Assembly (NCBI RefSeq): GCF_002843315.1
Contig: NZ_MVDD01000007.1
Location: 218,538-282,537, forward strand
Origin: Labilibaculum filiforme
GTDB lineage: Bacteria > Bacteroidota > Bacteroidia > Bacteroidales > Marinifilaceae
Length of the DNA: 64,000 bases
Reading direction: 5' to 3'
The position numbers were made by a program, and so were the translations under genes. Positions 18,557 to 28,500 of the stretch are shown here, piece after piece. Below the pieces are notes generated by a model. That model saw only the letters and a list, made by a program, of their open reading frames with translations, ran no database searches and had not been told where the DNA came from. Each line of letters opens with the position of its first letter. Positions within the stretch are counted from its first letter, which is position 1.

Positions 18557-18594
18557 AAGGTCGGACTTCTTTTTTTTGAAATCCGACCTTTTCT
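18557..18594 (+). terminator. Intrinsic terminator of rnr
   Basis: Stem AAGGTCGGA / TCCGACCTT with a T-rich loop, followed by TTTCTATTGTT. It begins 21 bases after the rnr stop. Confidence 0.8.
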
Positions 18595-18677
18595 ATTGTT
18601 AATCACACCAACTAGGTACAATATCTTAATAAATCATAAAATAAGAGGCATCATTTCATTCGTCCACTCTTTTTATG

Positions 18678-18685
18678 TAATTTTG
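18678..18685 (+). promoter_or_regulatory. Candidate -7 promoter box
   Basis: TAATTTTG fits the Bacteroidota -7 consensus and is 39 bases before the response-regulator start codon. No clear -33 TTTG is seen. Confidence 0.35.
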
Positions 18686-18723
18686 ATTGAGACCAATATA
18701 CATTAACAAAGGTAAGGTTCCGC

Positions 18724-20076
18724 ATGAAGAAGATTTTAATTATTGATGATGACCCAACGATATGCCTGATGCTTCAGGGCTTACTAAAGCGTAAAAACTT
18801 TGATGCCGATACAGTGTTTTCTGCTGGAGAAGCATTAAAAAGATTGGAAAACAATCAATTTAACCTGGTATTAAGCGATTTTCGCTTACCCGATTTTGAT
18901 GGCTTGGAACTTCTTCAGAGAATTAAAGCCATGCATCCGCAAGTTCCTGTAATTATTATGACTTCGTATGCAGATATTAGAACTGCGGTGAATGCAATTA
19001 AAATGGGAGCATTCGAATACGTAACCAAACCTCTTAATCCCGACGAGATTCTTTTATTAATCAACTCTGCTCTTGCAAAATCGGAAACTCCGAAGGATTC
19101 TAAAAATCCGAAAGAAAAAAAGAACAAGGAAGAAGTTGATTTTGTGCGTGGTAACAGTTCCAATTCCTTACAAATAGATCAATATATTAAATTGGTAGCA
19201 CCTACCGATATGTCTGTAATTATTGAAGGAGAAAGTGGAACCGGAAAAGAAATTGCAGCCCGACGAATTCACTTTGATAGCAAAAGAAAGAAAAAAGCTT
19301 TTATAGCTGTTGACTGTGGTGCATTATCTACCGATTTAGCTGGAAGCGAACTGTTCGGACACATTAAAGGCTCTTTTACCGGAGCTATCAACGATAAAGA
19401 AGGTCAGTTTGAAGCAGCACAAGGTGGCACCTTATTTCTGGATGAAATAGGAAACCTATCCTACGAAATTCAGGTAAAGCTTTTAAGAGCCTTACAAGAA
19501 CGTAAAGTGAGACGAATTGGTAGCAATAAAGATATTGATGTAGATGTTCGTATTGTTGTAGCAACCAACGAAGACTTATCTGTTTCTGTAAATAATGGTG
19601 AATTTAGAGAAGACCTTTACCATCGTTTAAACGAATTTAAAATTACGGTTCCAGCCTTGCGAAACCGCATTGAAGATATCGAACTATTCTCGAATTACTT
19701 TCTTGAACTTTCTAATAATGAACTAAATAAAGATATCGCTGAATTTAGCACCGAAGTTTTGGAAAAATTCAAATCGTATTCGTGGCCAGGTAATTTAAGA
19801 GAGCTTAGAAATGTTGTAAGAAGATCCGTTTTGCTAAGTCCTGACAATAAAGTAGAACTTATTAGTTTACCTAACGAAATATTAAATGATAGTGCCAATA
19901 GTGGTTTTATTGTAGAAGGTTCCAACCTTAAATTAATTCAGGCAGCAAACGAAAAGGAGTTGATCATGTCAACACTTCGAAAAGTAAACTATAACAAATC
20001 GAAAGCTGCACGCTTGCTTAATATCGACCGAAAAACTTTATACAATAAAATTAAACAATACAACATAGACATTTAA
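18724..20076 (+). CDS. NtrC-family sigma-54-dependent response regulator
   Basis: The 450-residue regulator has a receiver domain (1-120, phospho-acceptor Asp52 in LVLSDFRLP, with an acidic DDD pocket at 8-10) and a sigma-54 AAA+ domain. The AAA+ domain has Walker A GESGTGKE at 169-176 and the sigma-54 contact loop as GSFTGA at 216-221, with Walker B GGTLFLDEIG. A Fis-type helix-turn-helix closes the protein. The GSFTGA variant is common and active in the family. It faces the hybrid kinase gene tail to tail (8 bases apart), suggesting a cognate or cross-talking pair. Target genes are unknown. Confidence 0.93.
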   Translation: MKKILIIDDDPTICLMLQGLLKRKNFDADTVFSAGEALKRLENNQFNLVLSDFRLPDFDGLELLQRIKAMHPQVPVIIMTSYADIRTAVNAIKMGAFEYVTKPLNPDEILLLINSALAKSETPKDSKNPKEKKNKEEVDFVRGNSSNSLQIDQYIKLVAPTDMSVIIEGESGTGKEIAARRIHFDSKRKKKAFIAVDCGALSTDLAGSELFGHIKGSFTGAINDKEGQFEAAQGGTLFLDEIGNLSYEIQVKLLRALQERKVRRIGSNKDIDVDVRIVVATNEDLSVSVNNGEFREDLYHRLNEFKITVPALRNRIEDIELFSNYFLELSNNELNKDIAEFSTEVLEKFKSYSWPGNLRELRNVVRRSVLLSPDNKVELISLPNEILNDSANSGFIVEGSNLKLIQAANEKELIMSTLRKVNYNKSKAARLLNIDRKTLYNKIKQYNIDI

Positions 20077-20084
20077 TAGGTAGC

Positions 20085-22628
20085 CTACACAACAATTTCA
20101 CTTTGTATGGATGCAATAACGGTATTTGTATTCGTGGTAAGTGCTTCAATCAATTCTCCTAACTCTTTGTCGTTAAGATTAATATTTTCTTTTTTATGAA
20201 GAAGGCCTTCCAATTTGGTTAAAATAGGAACTACACTTATCACTCGAAGTTGCTGAAAGGACGAGAGCATTTTATGTGCGATTTCGCCAATTGCTAAATA
20301 GTTTTTACTCCTTAATGCTGTATTCATGCGCTCTACATTCTCCTTTGCAGAGATAATAAACTGCTCCAAAATTTGGTTTACTAATTCCTGATCATCCAAA
20401 GTAAATTGCTTAATCTGCGATAAATCAAAAAGATCATCCAAATAAATCTTGTCAGAACTAATTGATGCGGGACTCTGTTGTTCGGTCTCGCAAAATAAGT
20501 CATGTAACATAGCCAATAAAACAGTTTCATCGAATGGCTTTACCAAACACTCCGTCATTCCCGACTCTATGTATTTTTTCAGATCAGCTTCTCTCACATT
20601 TGCCGTTAAAGCAATAATTGGAATTTCAGACTTTTTACTTTCCTCCATCTTTCTAATATTCTCACAAAGCTCTATCCCTCCCATTTCGGGCATATGAATA
20701 TCCGTAAGAAGTAGATCGTAACTTTTTTGTTGAATTAATTCCAATGCTTTAGAACCATCCTCCACAAAATCAGCCCTTAATCCCCAACTCGCAAAAATAG
20801 TTTTTAATAGTAACAAACTGTAGGGATCGTCATCGGCGGCCAAAAACGATTTTTGCCTTAAATAATCGGGAATTGAAAGCTCTTTTAGTTCACTATTTTC
20901 GGTAGCAATCTCTTTCGATTCCAATAAGGGAATTCGCAAAGTAAAACAAGAACCTTCTCCTATCTCACTCTCCACAAACAAATCGCCACCCAACAATCGC
21001 GATAATCTTCGGCTAATTGCCAAGCCCAATCCCGTTCCACCATATTTTCTTGCCGAAAACGAATCTGCCTGACTAAAATCTTCAAAAATAGCATCTAATT
21101 TACTCTCCTCAATCCCAATTCCTGTATCAATTACATTCACTTCAAAAACAAAATAATTATCCATTTTAATAAGCGATGCTTTAATCGTAACAGCACCCTT
21201 TGAAGTAAACTTTATAGCATTACTCCCTAAATTCAATAAAATTTGTTTAATTCGAAACGGATCACTTTCTAAATGAATTAAAGAATCCCCATCGTACTCC
21301 CAGGTAAAATCAATTTCTTTATTTTCCGTATTCACTTTCAGAACATCGTAAACATCAAAAACAAGTGAATGCGGGTGAAACGCTATATTTTCAATATGCA
21401 GTTTTCCTGCTTCTATTTTCGATAAATCAAGAATTTCATTTACCAATCCTAACAAATGTTTCGACGAATTTTTAAGAACCCTTACGAATCCTTTTTGTTG
21501 TTCTTCCAATTTTGTTTTATTTAGCTGATTGGTAAAACCAATAATCGCATTCAGAGGAGTTCGAATTTCGTGACTCATTATGGCCAAAAAATCTTCCTTC
21601 ACTTTCGCCAATTTTTCCGCATTTCCTTTCGCAACAATTAATTCCTTTCTATAAAAATTACTTTTAGTGATATCAGTAAGAATAAAAATTATAAACAAGA
21701 TCCCTAAAATAAATCCTACAATAATTATTACAGAAATAACAAAAATGGAATTACTTGCAATATTTTTTGCGCTTTCCGATTCATGAGTTAGTTGCTGTAA
21801 CCTTTCTGTTTCAAGTTGGCGCAAAAGCACCTTTATCTTATCCCACATCAACGAATTTTCCTCCACCAACCGCAACTCTTCATTCGAAACAATCTCTCTG
21901 TTCAATCTTTCTTTCGCCTGAGCAACCAATAACATATTTTCAAGACTTCTCAATAAACTATCCGTTTGTGGCAAATAACTAGTATCGACCTGAACACGGG
22001 TGCGTTGAATAACTGTTTCAATAGAATCTATTTTTGTCTCGCTCTTTTTGCCACTAAAAAGTCTAGCTACAAATCCTTTCTTCTTTGTTTCTTTTACCTC
22101 AGTAGGAGTAACCAAAGTATCTAAAGTAGTGGTAGTAGTAGTTGTCGTTTTAATTTTAGTTTTTGCAGCTCCAGAAACCTCACTAAGCTGATCCATTGCT
22201 ATTTGGGAAAGGTTTTCCTTTTCTTTTGACCGTTTTAATTCAACAAATTTCTCTAATTTATCGGCACGTTCCTCCAACAAATAGTTCATTGAATCAATTA
22301 AAAAAAAAGATTTACTACTAGTAGCACTATAATATCTAAGTGAATCCAAATCGCTTTGAATCTCTATAATATTTTCGGCATAATTAGCCAAATATTGTTC
22401 CTTTTTGGTTAATGAATAAATTCTGATTTTATTTTCGGCTTCCGACAAATTCGTTAAAATCCGATTCATTCGGGCAATTTCGGCATCTGGTTTTGATAGA
22501 AATACAACTGAATCAAGAAGTTTATTATACGACTGATAAGCAATAAGTACCGAAGCAATTATAGCCAGAAATACAAATATGTACCCCGAAACTACTTTTA
22601 TCTTTATATTACTTCTATTCTCAGTCAC
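20085..22628 (-). CDS. Hybrid histidine kinase with receiver and Hpt domains
   Basis: From GTG at 22628, 847 residues: a membrane helix (about 11-30), a periplasmic helical sensor region containing a poly-Thr stretch and a Lys-rich segment (about 160-200), and a second membrane helix (about 290-320). A HisKA domain follows with SHEIRTP (His353), then HATPase_c with N and G boxes, a receiver (LLTDIHMPEMGG, Asp643) and a C-terminal Hpt domain (AHKM, His785). The layout permits a His-Asp-His phosphorelay to a separate regulator. The convergent NtrC-type gene is the natural candidate partner, but this is inferred from position. Confidence 0.92.
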   Translation of the reverse strand: MTENRSNIKIKVVSGYIFVFLAIIASVLIAYQSYNKLLDSVVFLSKPDAEIARMNRILTNLSEAENKIRIYSLTKKEQYLANYAENIIEIQSDLDSLRYYSATSSKSFFLIDSMNYLLEERADKLEKFVELKRSKEKENLSQIAMDQLSEVSGAAKTKIKTTTTTTTTLDTLVTPTEVKETKKKGFVARLFSGKKSETKIDSIETVIQRTRVQVDTSYLPQTDSLLRSLENMLLVAQAKERLNREIVSNEELRLVEENSLMWDKIKVLLRQLETERLQQLTHESESAKNIASNSIFVISVIIIVGFILGILFIIFILTDITKSNFYRKELIVAKGNAEKLAKVKEDFLAIMSHEIRTPLNAIIGFTNQLNKTKLEEQQKGFVRVLKNSSKHLLGLVNEILDLSKIEAGKLHIENIAFHPHSLVFDVYDVLKVNTENKEIDFTWEYDGDSLIHLESDPFRIKQILLNLGSNAIKFTSKGAVTIKASLIKMDNYFVFEVNVIDTGIGIEESKLDAIFEDFSQADSFSARKYGGTGLGLAISRRLSRLLGGDLFVESEIGEGSCFTLRIPLLESKEIATENSELKELSIPDYLRQKSFLAADDDPYSLLLLKTIFASWGLRADFVEDGSKALELIQQKSYDLLLTDIHMPEMGGIELCENIRKMEESKKSEIPIIALTANVREADLKKYIESGMTECLVKPFDETVLLAMLHDLFCETEQQSPASISSDKIYLDDLFDLSQIKQFTLDDQELVNQILEQFIISAKENVERMNTALRSKNYLAIGEIAHKMLSSFQQLRVISVVPILTKLEGLLHKKENINLNDKELGELIEALTTNTNTVIASIQSEIVV

Positions 22629-22966
22629 CAGCTATATTTATAAGTTCTATCTGTTCCACATTACATTTATAAATCAATAAGATAAAGTTAGTAAGAATTT
22701 TTTTAGTCATTAGCTCTGGTTGTTGAAATCTAGTTTTTATACACATGGGGATTTTATACACAAAAAATGGGGAAATATTCCCCAAGCTTAATTTGGCAAC
22801 TTTTCAACAAATCTATCCTGCTAAATCACAACAATAAAATTTACTGCTGATAATCTTACACTTAGCATATCTCAGTTAAGAAAAAATGAGGAAATAAAAT
22901 CTTGGCATGATATTCACATATATAGGAGAAACAAGATTGTGAAACCAAATCTCTAAAAATTAATTT
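22629..22966. other. Intergenic region with a small hairpin
   Basis: This divergent spacer lies between the kinase and a lipoprotein gene. A near-perfect inverted repeat TGGGGAAATATTCCCCA is at 22768-22784 and could be an operator or a short RNA hairpin. No other gene or RNA family is recognised. Confidence 0.45.
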
Positions 22967-23830
22967 ATGAAACGTATTCTTATAGCATTGCTGATTGTTC
23001 CTTTATTTTTTTCTTGTAATCAGAAAGAATTAAAACAATTAAGAGAGCAAAATCAGCAACTAACTGTAATGGCTCAAGAAAAAGATTCTTCTATTAATGA
23101 ATTTGTTGAATCCTTAAATTCAATTGAAGAAAACCTTGAAATAATAAAGCAAAAAGAAAATATTATTGCAGTTAACTCCGAGAATCCAAGTCAATCTCAA
23201 AAGCAAAAAATTGCAAGCGATCTATCTTCCATTAATAATTTATTGGAACAAAATAAATTGAAAATAGAAGAATTAGATAAAAAACTAAATAACAGCTGGT
23301 ACCAAAACTCAAAACTACGCAAGTTAACCGATCGTTTAAAAACAGAATTAGAAGCTAAAGAAGGCGAAGTAATTGTTTTAAACGAAAAGGTAGCAAAACT
23401 GAATATTGAAGTAGAAAACCTGAATGGACAAGTTAGCGAGTTAAGTGGAACCGTAGTAGCTTTGAATACTGAAAACGAAAACAAAGCGAAAAAAATAGAA
23501 AACAAAACAAACGAACTGAATACAGCTTTCTATGCATTCGGAACTAGCAAAGAATTGCAGGATAAAAATATTATCAGCAAAGACGGTGGATTTATCGGAA
23601 TAGGAAAAACTGCCGTTCTAAACAAAGATTTTGATACAAGTGAATTTGAAAAAATTGATATCACCAAAGTTACTACTATTCCTGTTATCGGGAAGAAGAT
23701 TAGTATTGTAACCAATCATCCAAGTAGCTCTTATAAGGTTGAGGGAGTCGAAACAGTTGAAGGTATTACAATTCTTGATCCAGTTGAATTCTGGAAGTCT
23801 TCAAAGTATTTGGTAATCGCGGTAAGATAA
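22967..23830 (+). CDS. Coiled-coil lipoprotein (Cbp1-type family)
   Basis: The 287-residue product has a lipobox FFSC (Cys17), a long coiled coil (about 20-185, with ELRKLTD-like heptads), and a conserved-looking C-terminal domain. Motifs of that domain include FYAFGTSKELQDKNII, GGFIGIGKT, TNHPSSSYKVEG and DPVEFWKSSKYLVI. This C-terminal pattern is the one that automated pipelines call Cbp1 family collagen-binding adhesin in Bacteroidota; that functional name rests on little evidence here. It should be a periplasm- or surface-facing lipoprotein. Confidence 0.7.
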   Translation: MKRILIALLIVPLFFSCNQKELKQLREQNQQLTVMAQEKDSSINEFVESLNSIEENLEIIKQKENIIAVNSENPSQSQKQKIASDLSSINNLLEQNKLKIEELDKKLNNSWYQNSKLRKLTDRLKTELEAKEGEVIVLNEKVAKLNIEVENLNGQVSELSGTVVALNTENENKAKKIENKTNELNTAFYAFGTSKELQDKNIISKDGGFIGIGKTAVLNKDFDTSEFEKIDITKVTTIPVIGKKISIVTNHPSSSYKVEGVETVEGITILDPVEFWKSSKYLVIAVR

Positions 23831-23860
23831 TCAATACATGGTTGAGTTTTAAGGTTGTCC

Positions 23861-23892
23861 AAGAAAGGCTGTCAGGAGTGGCGGCCTTTCTT
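23861..23892 (+). terminator. Candidate terminator hairpin
   Basis: Stem AAGAAAGGC / GCCTTTCTT with a 14-base loop, 30 bases after the lipoprotein stop. The T-run is short. Confidence 0.5.
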
Positions 23893-23998
23893 ATGCGTTC
23901 TATTTTGTAAGCAATATTTCTAAAGATACAACTGTTTTGATTGTTACTTAGTTTTTGTATTTTAGTATCTTAATTTGATTTAAATAAAGATAACAATC

Positions 23999-24385
23999 AT
24001 GAAAGAAGCATACCAAATCAATAAGATTTATTCTATAATCCTAATATTAGCTGGATTAATCGGAATTACAGCAAGATACTTTGAAGTAGGTGATTGGCAA
24101 TTTACAGCCTTAATTCCTGCTTTTTTTGGCCTTGTATTATTCTTTTGCACCACAGGAATTCAAAACGAGAATGCTGTAATTGGACATGTTGCTGCACTAC
24201 TAACAAGTCTTTTAATTATTATGTCGGTGGTAATGCTTTCGAAAGGCATTTTAGGCGATGCCGGATGGAGCCGAAAGCAATGGATATTCCTAATTGTAAT
24301 TGTGGGTGGAATATGGAGTTTACGCAGTCAGATAGTGTATTTTAAAACACAACGAAAAAGAAAAGCCTCAAAAAACAAGAGCTAA
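23999..24385 (+). CDS. Small integral membrane protein
   Basis: The 128 residues contain four hydrophobic segments (about 9-26, 34-52, 60-82, 95-112) and a strongly basic C-terminus (KTQRKRKASKNK). This suggests a four-helix inner-membrane protein with a cytoplasmic tail. No catalytic motif is visible and I do not recognise the family. It is ended by a shared hairpin terminator. Confidence 0.7.
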   Translation: MKEAYQINKIYSIILILAGLIGITARYFEVGDWQFTALIPAFFGLVLFFCTTGIQNENAVIGHVAALLTSLLIIMSVVMLSKGILGDAGWSRKQWIFLIVIVGGIWSLRSQIVYFKTQRKRKASKNKS

Positions 24386-24412
24386 AAAAAAGCCCTAATG
24401 GGCTTTTTCTTT
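24386..24412. terminator. Bidirectional intrinsic terminator
   Basis: Stem AAAAAGCCC / GGGCTTTTT with loop TAAT. It lies between the convergent small membrane protein gene and lspA. Confidence 0.85.
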
Positions 24413-25022
24413 ATTTGTGTTCTTTTATAAAGTATTTTCTCTGAAACAGTAAAATGAATGATACTCCGATGGTTATGTAGGAATCGGCAATATTAAACAC
24501 CGGACGAAAGAAAATATAATGTTCTCCTCCCCACATCGGAATCCATTCTGGAAATCTTCCTTCTATAATTGGAAAGTAAAGCATATCTACCACTTTGCCA
24601 TGTAAAAAGGAGGCATATCCACCAGCATCTGGCATAAAAGTAGCAACCTGATAGTAACTATCATTAAAAATCAAGCCGTAAAAAGCACTATCGATAATAT
24701 TTCCCATTGCTCCAGCAAATATTAAAGCGATAGAAATTATTAATCCCAAAGGAGCTTTCTTAGTAGCAATATCGTATAGATACCAACCAATACCACAAAC
24801 AGCAAAAATTCGAAACAAGCTTAAAAGAATTTTTCCCCACTCGCCTTCCAGTTCCATTCCGAAGGCCATTCCATTGTTTTCAATGAAATGAATCAAAAAC
24901 CAGTCTCCAAATACCGAAAACTCTTCTCCCAACATCATATGGGTTTTGATCCAAATTTTTACTACCTGATCCAATATCAGAAGTACCACAATAAGTGCTA
25001 TCGATTTTTTAAATAAAGACAT
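24411..25022 (-). CDS. lspA: Lipoprotein signal peptidase II
   Basis: The 203-residue protein has four membrane helices, the ENNGMAFG block and both catalytic Asp residues: GNIIDSAFYG and FNIADSYITIG. It cuts prolipoprotein signal peptides in the inner membrane after diacylglyceryl transfer. It is longer than the E. coli enzyme because of the loop between the two Asp blocks (FMPDAGGYASFLHGKVVDML), usual in Bacteroidota. It lies downstream of ileS and the DksA-like gene on the same strand, the familiar ileS-lspA neighbourhood. Confidence 0.95.
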   Translation of the reverse strand: MSLFKKSIALIVVLLILDQVVKIWIKTHMMLGEEFSVFGDWFLIHFIENNGMAFGMELEGEWGKILLSLFRIFAVCGIGWYLYDIATKKAPLGLIISIALIFAGAMGNIIDSAFYGLIFNDSYYQVATFMPDAGGYASFLHGKVVDMLYFPIIEGRFPEWIPMWGGEHYIFFRPVFNIADSYITIGVSFILLFQRKYFIKEHK

Positions 25023-25087
25023 ATTGACTAATTAATCGTTAACTGCAAATCTATTTCAAATAACTAAAACCCTTGCTTGTAAACAAA

Positions 25088-25117
25088 AATGATTGGAAGA
25101 ATATTCTTCCAATCATT
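25088..25117 (-). terminator. Perfect 30-base palindrome, probable terminator
   Basis: AATGATTGGAAGAAT and its exact reverse complement abut with no spacer. On the minus strand it follows the DksA-like gene by 22 bases and is followed by TTTTTGTTT, as expected for a terminator. It would separate ileS-dksA transcription from lspA, or attenuate it. Confidence 0.75.
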
Positions 25118-25139
25118 AAGATATATTCAAGAAAAGATC

Positions 25140-25514
25140 TTACTGTTTGTTTTTAGCCTCGATACTTAAAGTGGCGTGAGGAACAGCACGAAGCCTTTCC
25201 TTGGCAATTAAATTACCAGTCTCGCGACAAATACCATAGGTTTTATTCTCAATGCGAATCAAAGCTACTTCCAAATGAGAAATAAACTTAGACTGACGTT
25301 CAGCTAAACGCCCTGCTTCTTCTTTCGATAATACAGAAGCCCCTTCTTCCAATACTTTAAAAGTAGGCGAAGTATCTTCGGTATCATTTCCAGAACTATT
25401 CGAGATCACTGCTTTTAAAGTCAAGTAATCTTTTCTCGCTTTTTCAAGTTTTGCATTAATCAATTCTTTGAATTCCTGCAACTCTTCGTCTGTATATCGC
25501 TTCTTTTCTGTCAT
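25140..25514 (-). CDS. TraR/DksA-family protein with reduced zinc finger
   Basis: From ATG at 25514, 124 residues: an N-terminal coiled coil with acidic tip region, then the family block RIENKTYGICRETGNLIAKERLRAVPHATLSI. In classical DksA four Cys bind zinc; here only one Cys (YGIC) is left, and the others are replaced. The fold can probably stand without zinc, as in other Bacteroidota homologues. The protein likely binds the RNA polymerase secondary channel. It starts 35 bases after ileS ends and is probably co-transcribed with it. Confidence 0.8.
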   Translation of the reverse strand: MTEKKRYTDEELQEFKELINAKLEKARKDYLTLKAVISNSSGNDTEDTSPTFKVLEEGASVLSKEEAGRLAERQSKFISHLEVALIRIENKTYGICRETGNLIAKERLRAVPHATLSIEAKNKQ

Positions 25515-25549
25515 TGTTTCTATTTTTTTTAAAGATAACAAAAAATCGA

Positions 25550-28500
25550 TTATTCACTAACTTTTTCAATCTTAATAAAGCTCTCTACACCTTGCTCAAT
25601 CTCTACTGCTTTAGCTTCATTAGCTGCTAATTTCTCTACTAATTCGATACTAACAGCTAAAGTTTGACTCCCAATATATTCTTTATGAGTAAGTACCGCT
25701 TCATTAATAGAATCATGCATCATAATTTGAAGCTTAATTTTATCGGTTACTTCAAAATCACTATCCTTTCTTAAATTCTGAATTCTATTGATAAACTCTC
25801 GTGCAATACCTTCTTTACGTAATTCATCGGTTATGTTTACGTCCATTGCAACAGTAAGTTTTCCTTCATTGGCAACTAACCAACCTGGAATATCTTCCGA
25901 AACAATTTCAACATCTTCGGGAGTCAAGCTGATATTTTGGTCGTTTACCACAATGGTATAACTACCCTCTTTCTCGAAAGTAACAATATCTTCTTGATTC
26001 ATTTTACCTATTACAGCAGCAATTTGTTTCATTATCTTTCCATGCTTAGGCCCTAAGGTCTTAAAGTTAGGTTTGATATTTTTCACTAGAACGCCTGTTG
26101 TATCTGTAATAAATTCCATTTCCTTCACATTAATTTCGGAAAGAACAATGTGTTTAATTGCCTCTAACTGAGGAATCATAGAATCGTCAAGAATAGGAAT
26201 AATAATCTTACTTAATGGCTGACGCACACGTATTTTCACTTTTCGACGCAATCCCAGGGACATGGACGAAATTTTTTGTGCCATATCCATTCTTTCTTCC
26301 AAGGCAATATCAATTACTTCTGCTTCGTATTTTGGAAAATTCACCAAATGAACCGATTCTTCGGTAAAACGACCAGTAACTGAATTCAAATCTTTAAACA
26401 ATTGATCCATATAGAAAGGAGCAATTGGAGAAGCCAAAATAGAAATGGTTTCTAAACATCTGTATAGCGTTTGGTAAGCAGAAATCTTATCCGTAGAATA
26501 TTCTCCGCCCCAATATCTTTTACGACACAAACGAACGTACCAATTCGATAGATTTTCATTTACAAAATTCTGAATAGCACGACCAGCACGAGTTGGTTCG
26601 TAAGCTTCGTAACACTCTTCTACTTCTTTAATTAATGAATTTAAAAGAGAAAGAATCCAACGATCTATTTCAGGACGGTCTTCCATTGCAACATCAGCTT
26701 CCGAATAGGTAAATTGATCGATGTTAGCATATAATTGGAAGAAACTATAGGTATTATAGAGAGTACCGAAGAATTTACGACGAACTTCTTCAACGCCACC
26801 TAAATCAAATTTTAAATTATCCCAAGGCTGTGCATTGGTAATCATATACCAACGTAAAGGATCCGAACCATATTTTTCTATGGTAGTAAATGGATCCACT
26901 GCATTACCAAGACGTTTCGACATCTTGTTTCCAGAAGCATCCAATACCAAACCGTTAGAGATAATATTTTCGAAAGCTACCCCATCGAAACACATGGTTG
27001 CAATAGCGTGCAGTGTAAAGAACCATCCGCGAGTTTGATCCACACCTTCAGCAATAAACTGAGCTGGGAACAATTTGTCGAAATTCTCTTTATTTTCGAA
27101 TGGATAATGTTGTTGTGCATATGGCATTGCTCCTGAATCGAACCAAACATCGATCAAATCGAGTTCACGAACCAATTTTTGACCAGTTTCACTCACCAAA
27201 ATTAAACCATCTACGTAAGGACGGTGCAAGTCGAATTTCTGGTAATTTTCTTTACTATTATCGCCTTCCACGTAATCAGCAAGAATATTTTCGGTCATGA
27301 AACCCGCTTTGATTGATTTTTCAATCTCAGCTTTTAATTCGGCTACAGAACCAATACACTTAATTTCAGCGCGATCCTCACTCACCCAAATTGGAAGTGG
27401 TGTTCCCCAATAACGAGAACGGGAAAGGTTCCAATCTTGTAAATTCTCCAACCATTTTCCGAACCTTCCCTCACCAGTTGATTTAGGTTTCCAGTTAATG
27501 GTTTTATTTAGTTCGATCATACGATCGCGAACTTTTGTTGTTTCGATGAACCAAGAATCCAAAGGATAGTAAAGAATTGGTTTATCGGTTCTCCAGCAAT
27601 GAGGATAGTTGTGGACGTGTTTCTCCACTTTAAAAGCCAAGCTATCTTTCTTCAAAGCAACTGCAATATCAATATCCAAAGTTGCGTCGTTCTCGGTTAA
27701 AGTAGTATCGTAAGCGTTTTTCACAAAACGACCAGCATACTCTTTATAAGCCTCAACATTCACATATTCTTTAACAAATTCCTCGCTTAAATCTTCAATT
27801 TTAAAGAATTTACCGGTACGATCAACCATTGGTTGCATTTTACCTTCTTTATCGCGAAGAATTAGTGGAGAAATTCCTGCCACTTTAGCAACCCGATCAT
27901 CATCTGCACCAAAAGTTGGAGCAATATGAACGATACCAGTACCATCTTCAGTGGTAACAAAATCGCCAAGAATAACGCGGAAAGCATCCCCTTCTGGTTT
28001 TACTAAAGGCATTATTGGTTCGTAACGTAAACCTTCCAACTCAGTTCCTACGTGTTCCGAAAGTTTCTTAAAAGTTAAGCGTTTGCCACCAACTTCATAT
28101 TCTCCCAATTCAAGTCCTTCGTATTTTTTATCGAAGAAATTATAGAACAAGTTTTTAGCCAACATCACGACACAAGGAATTCCTGTATAGGGATTAAAAG
28201 TTCGAACACGAACGTATTCTATTTTTGGTCCAACCGCTAAAGCCGTATTCGAAGGCAATGTCCAAGGAGTAGTTGTCCAAGCAATAAAGTAAGCATCGCA
28301 ATCGATACCTTCATAAATAAATTCGCTTTTAGCATCGCGAGCCACTTTAAACATACCAACTGCAGTAGTATCTTTCACATCTTTATAGCAACCAGGTTGG
28401 TTTAACTCGTGAGTTGATAAACCAGTACCTGCAGCAGGAGAAAACGGTTGGATGGTATATCCTTTGTAAAGCAAATCTTTCTCGAATAGTTGCTTTAACA

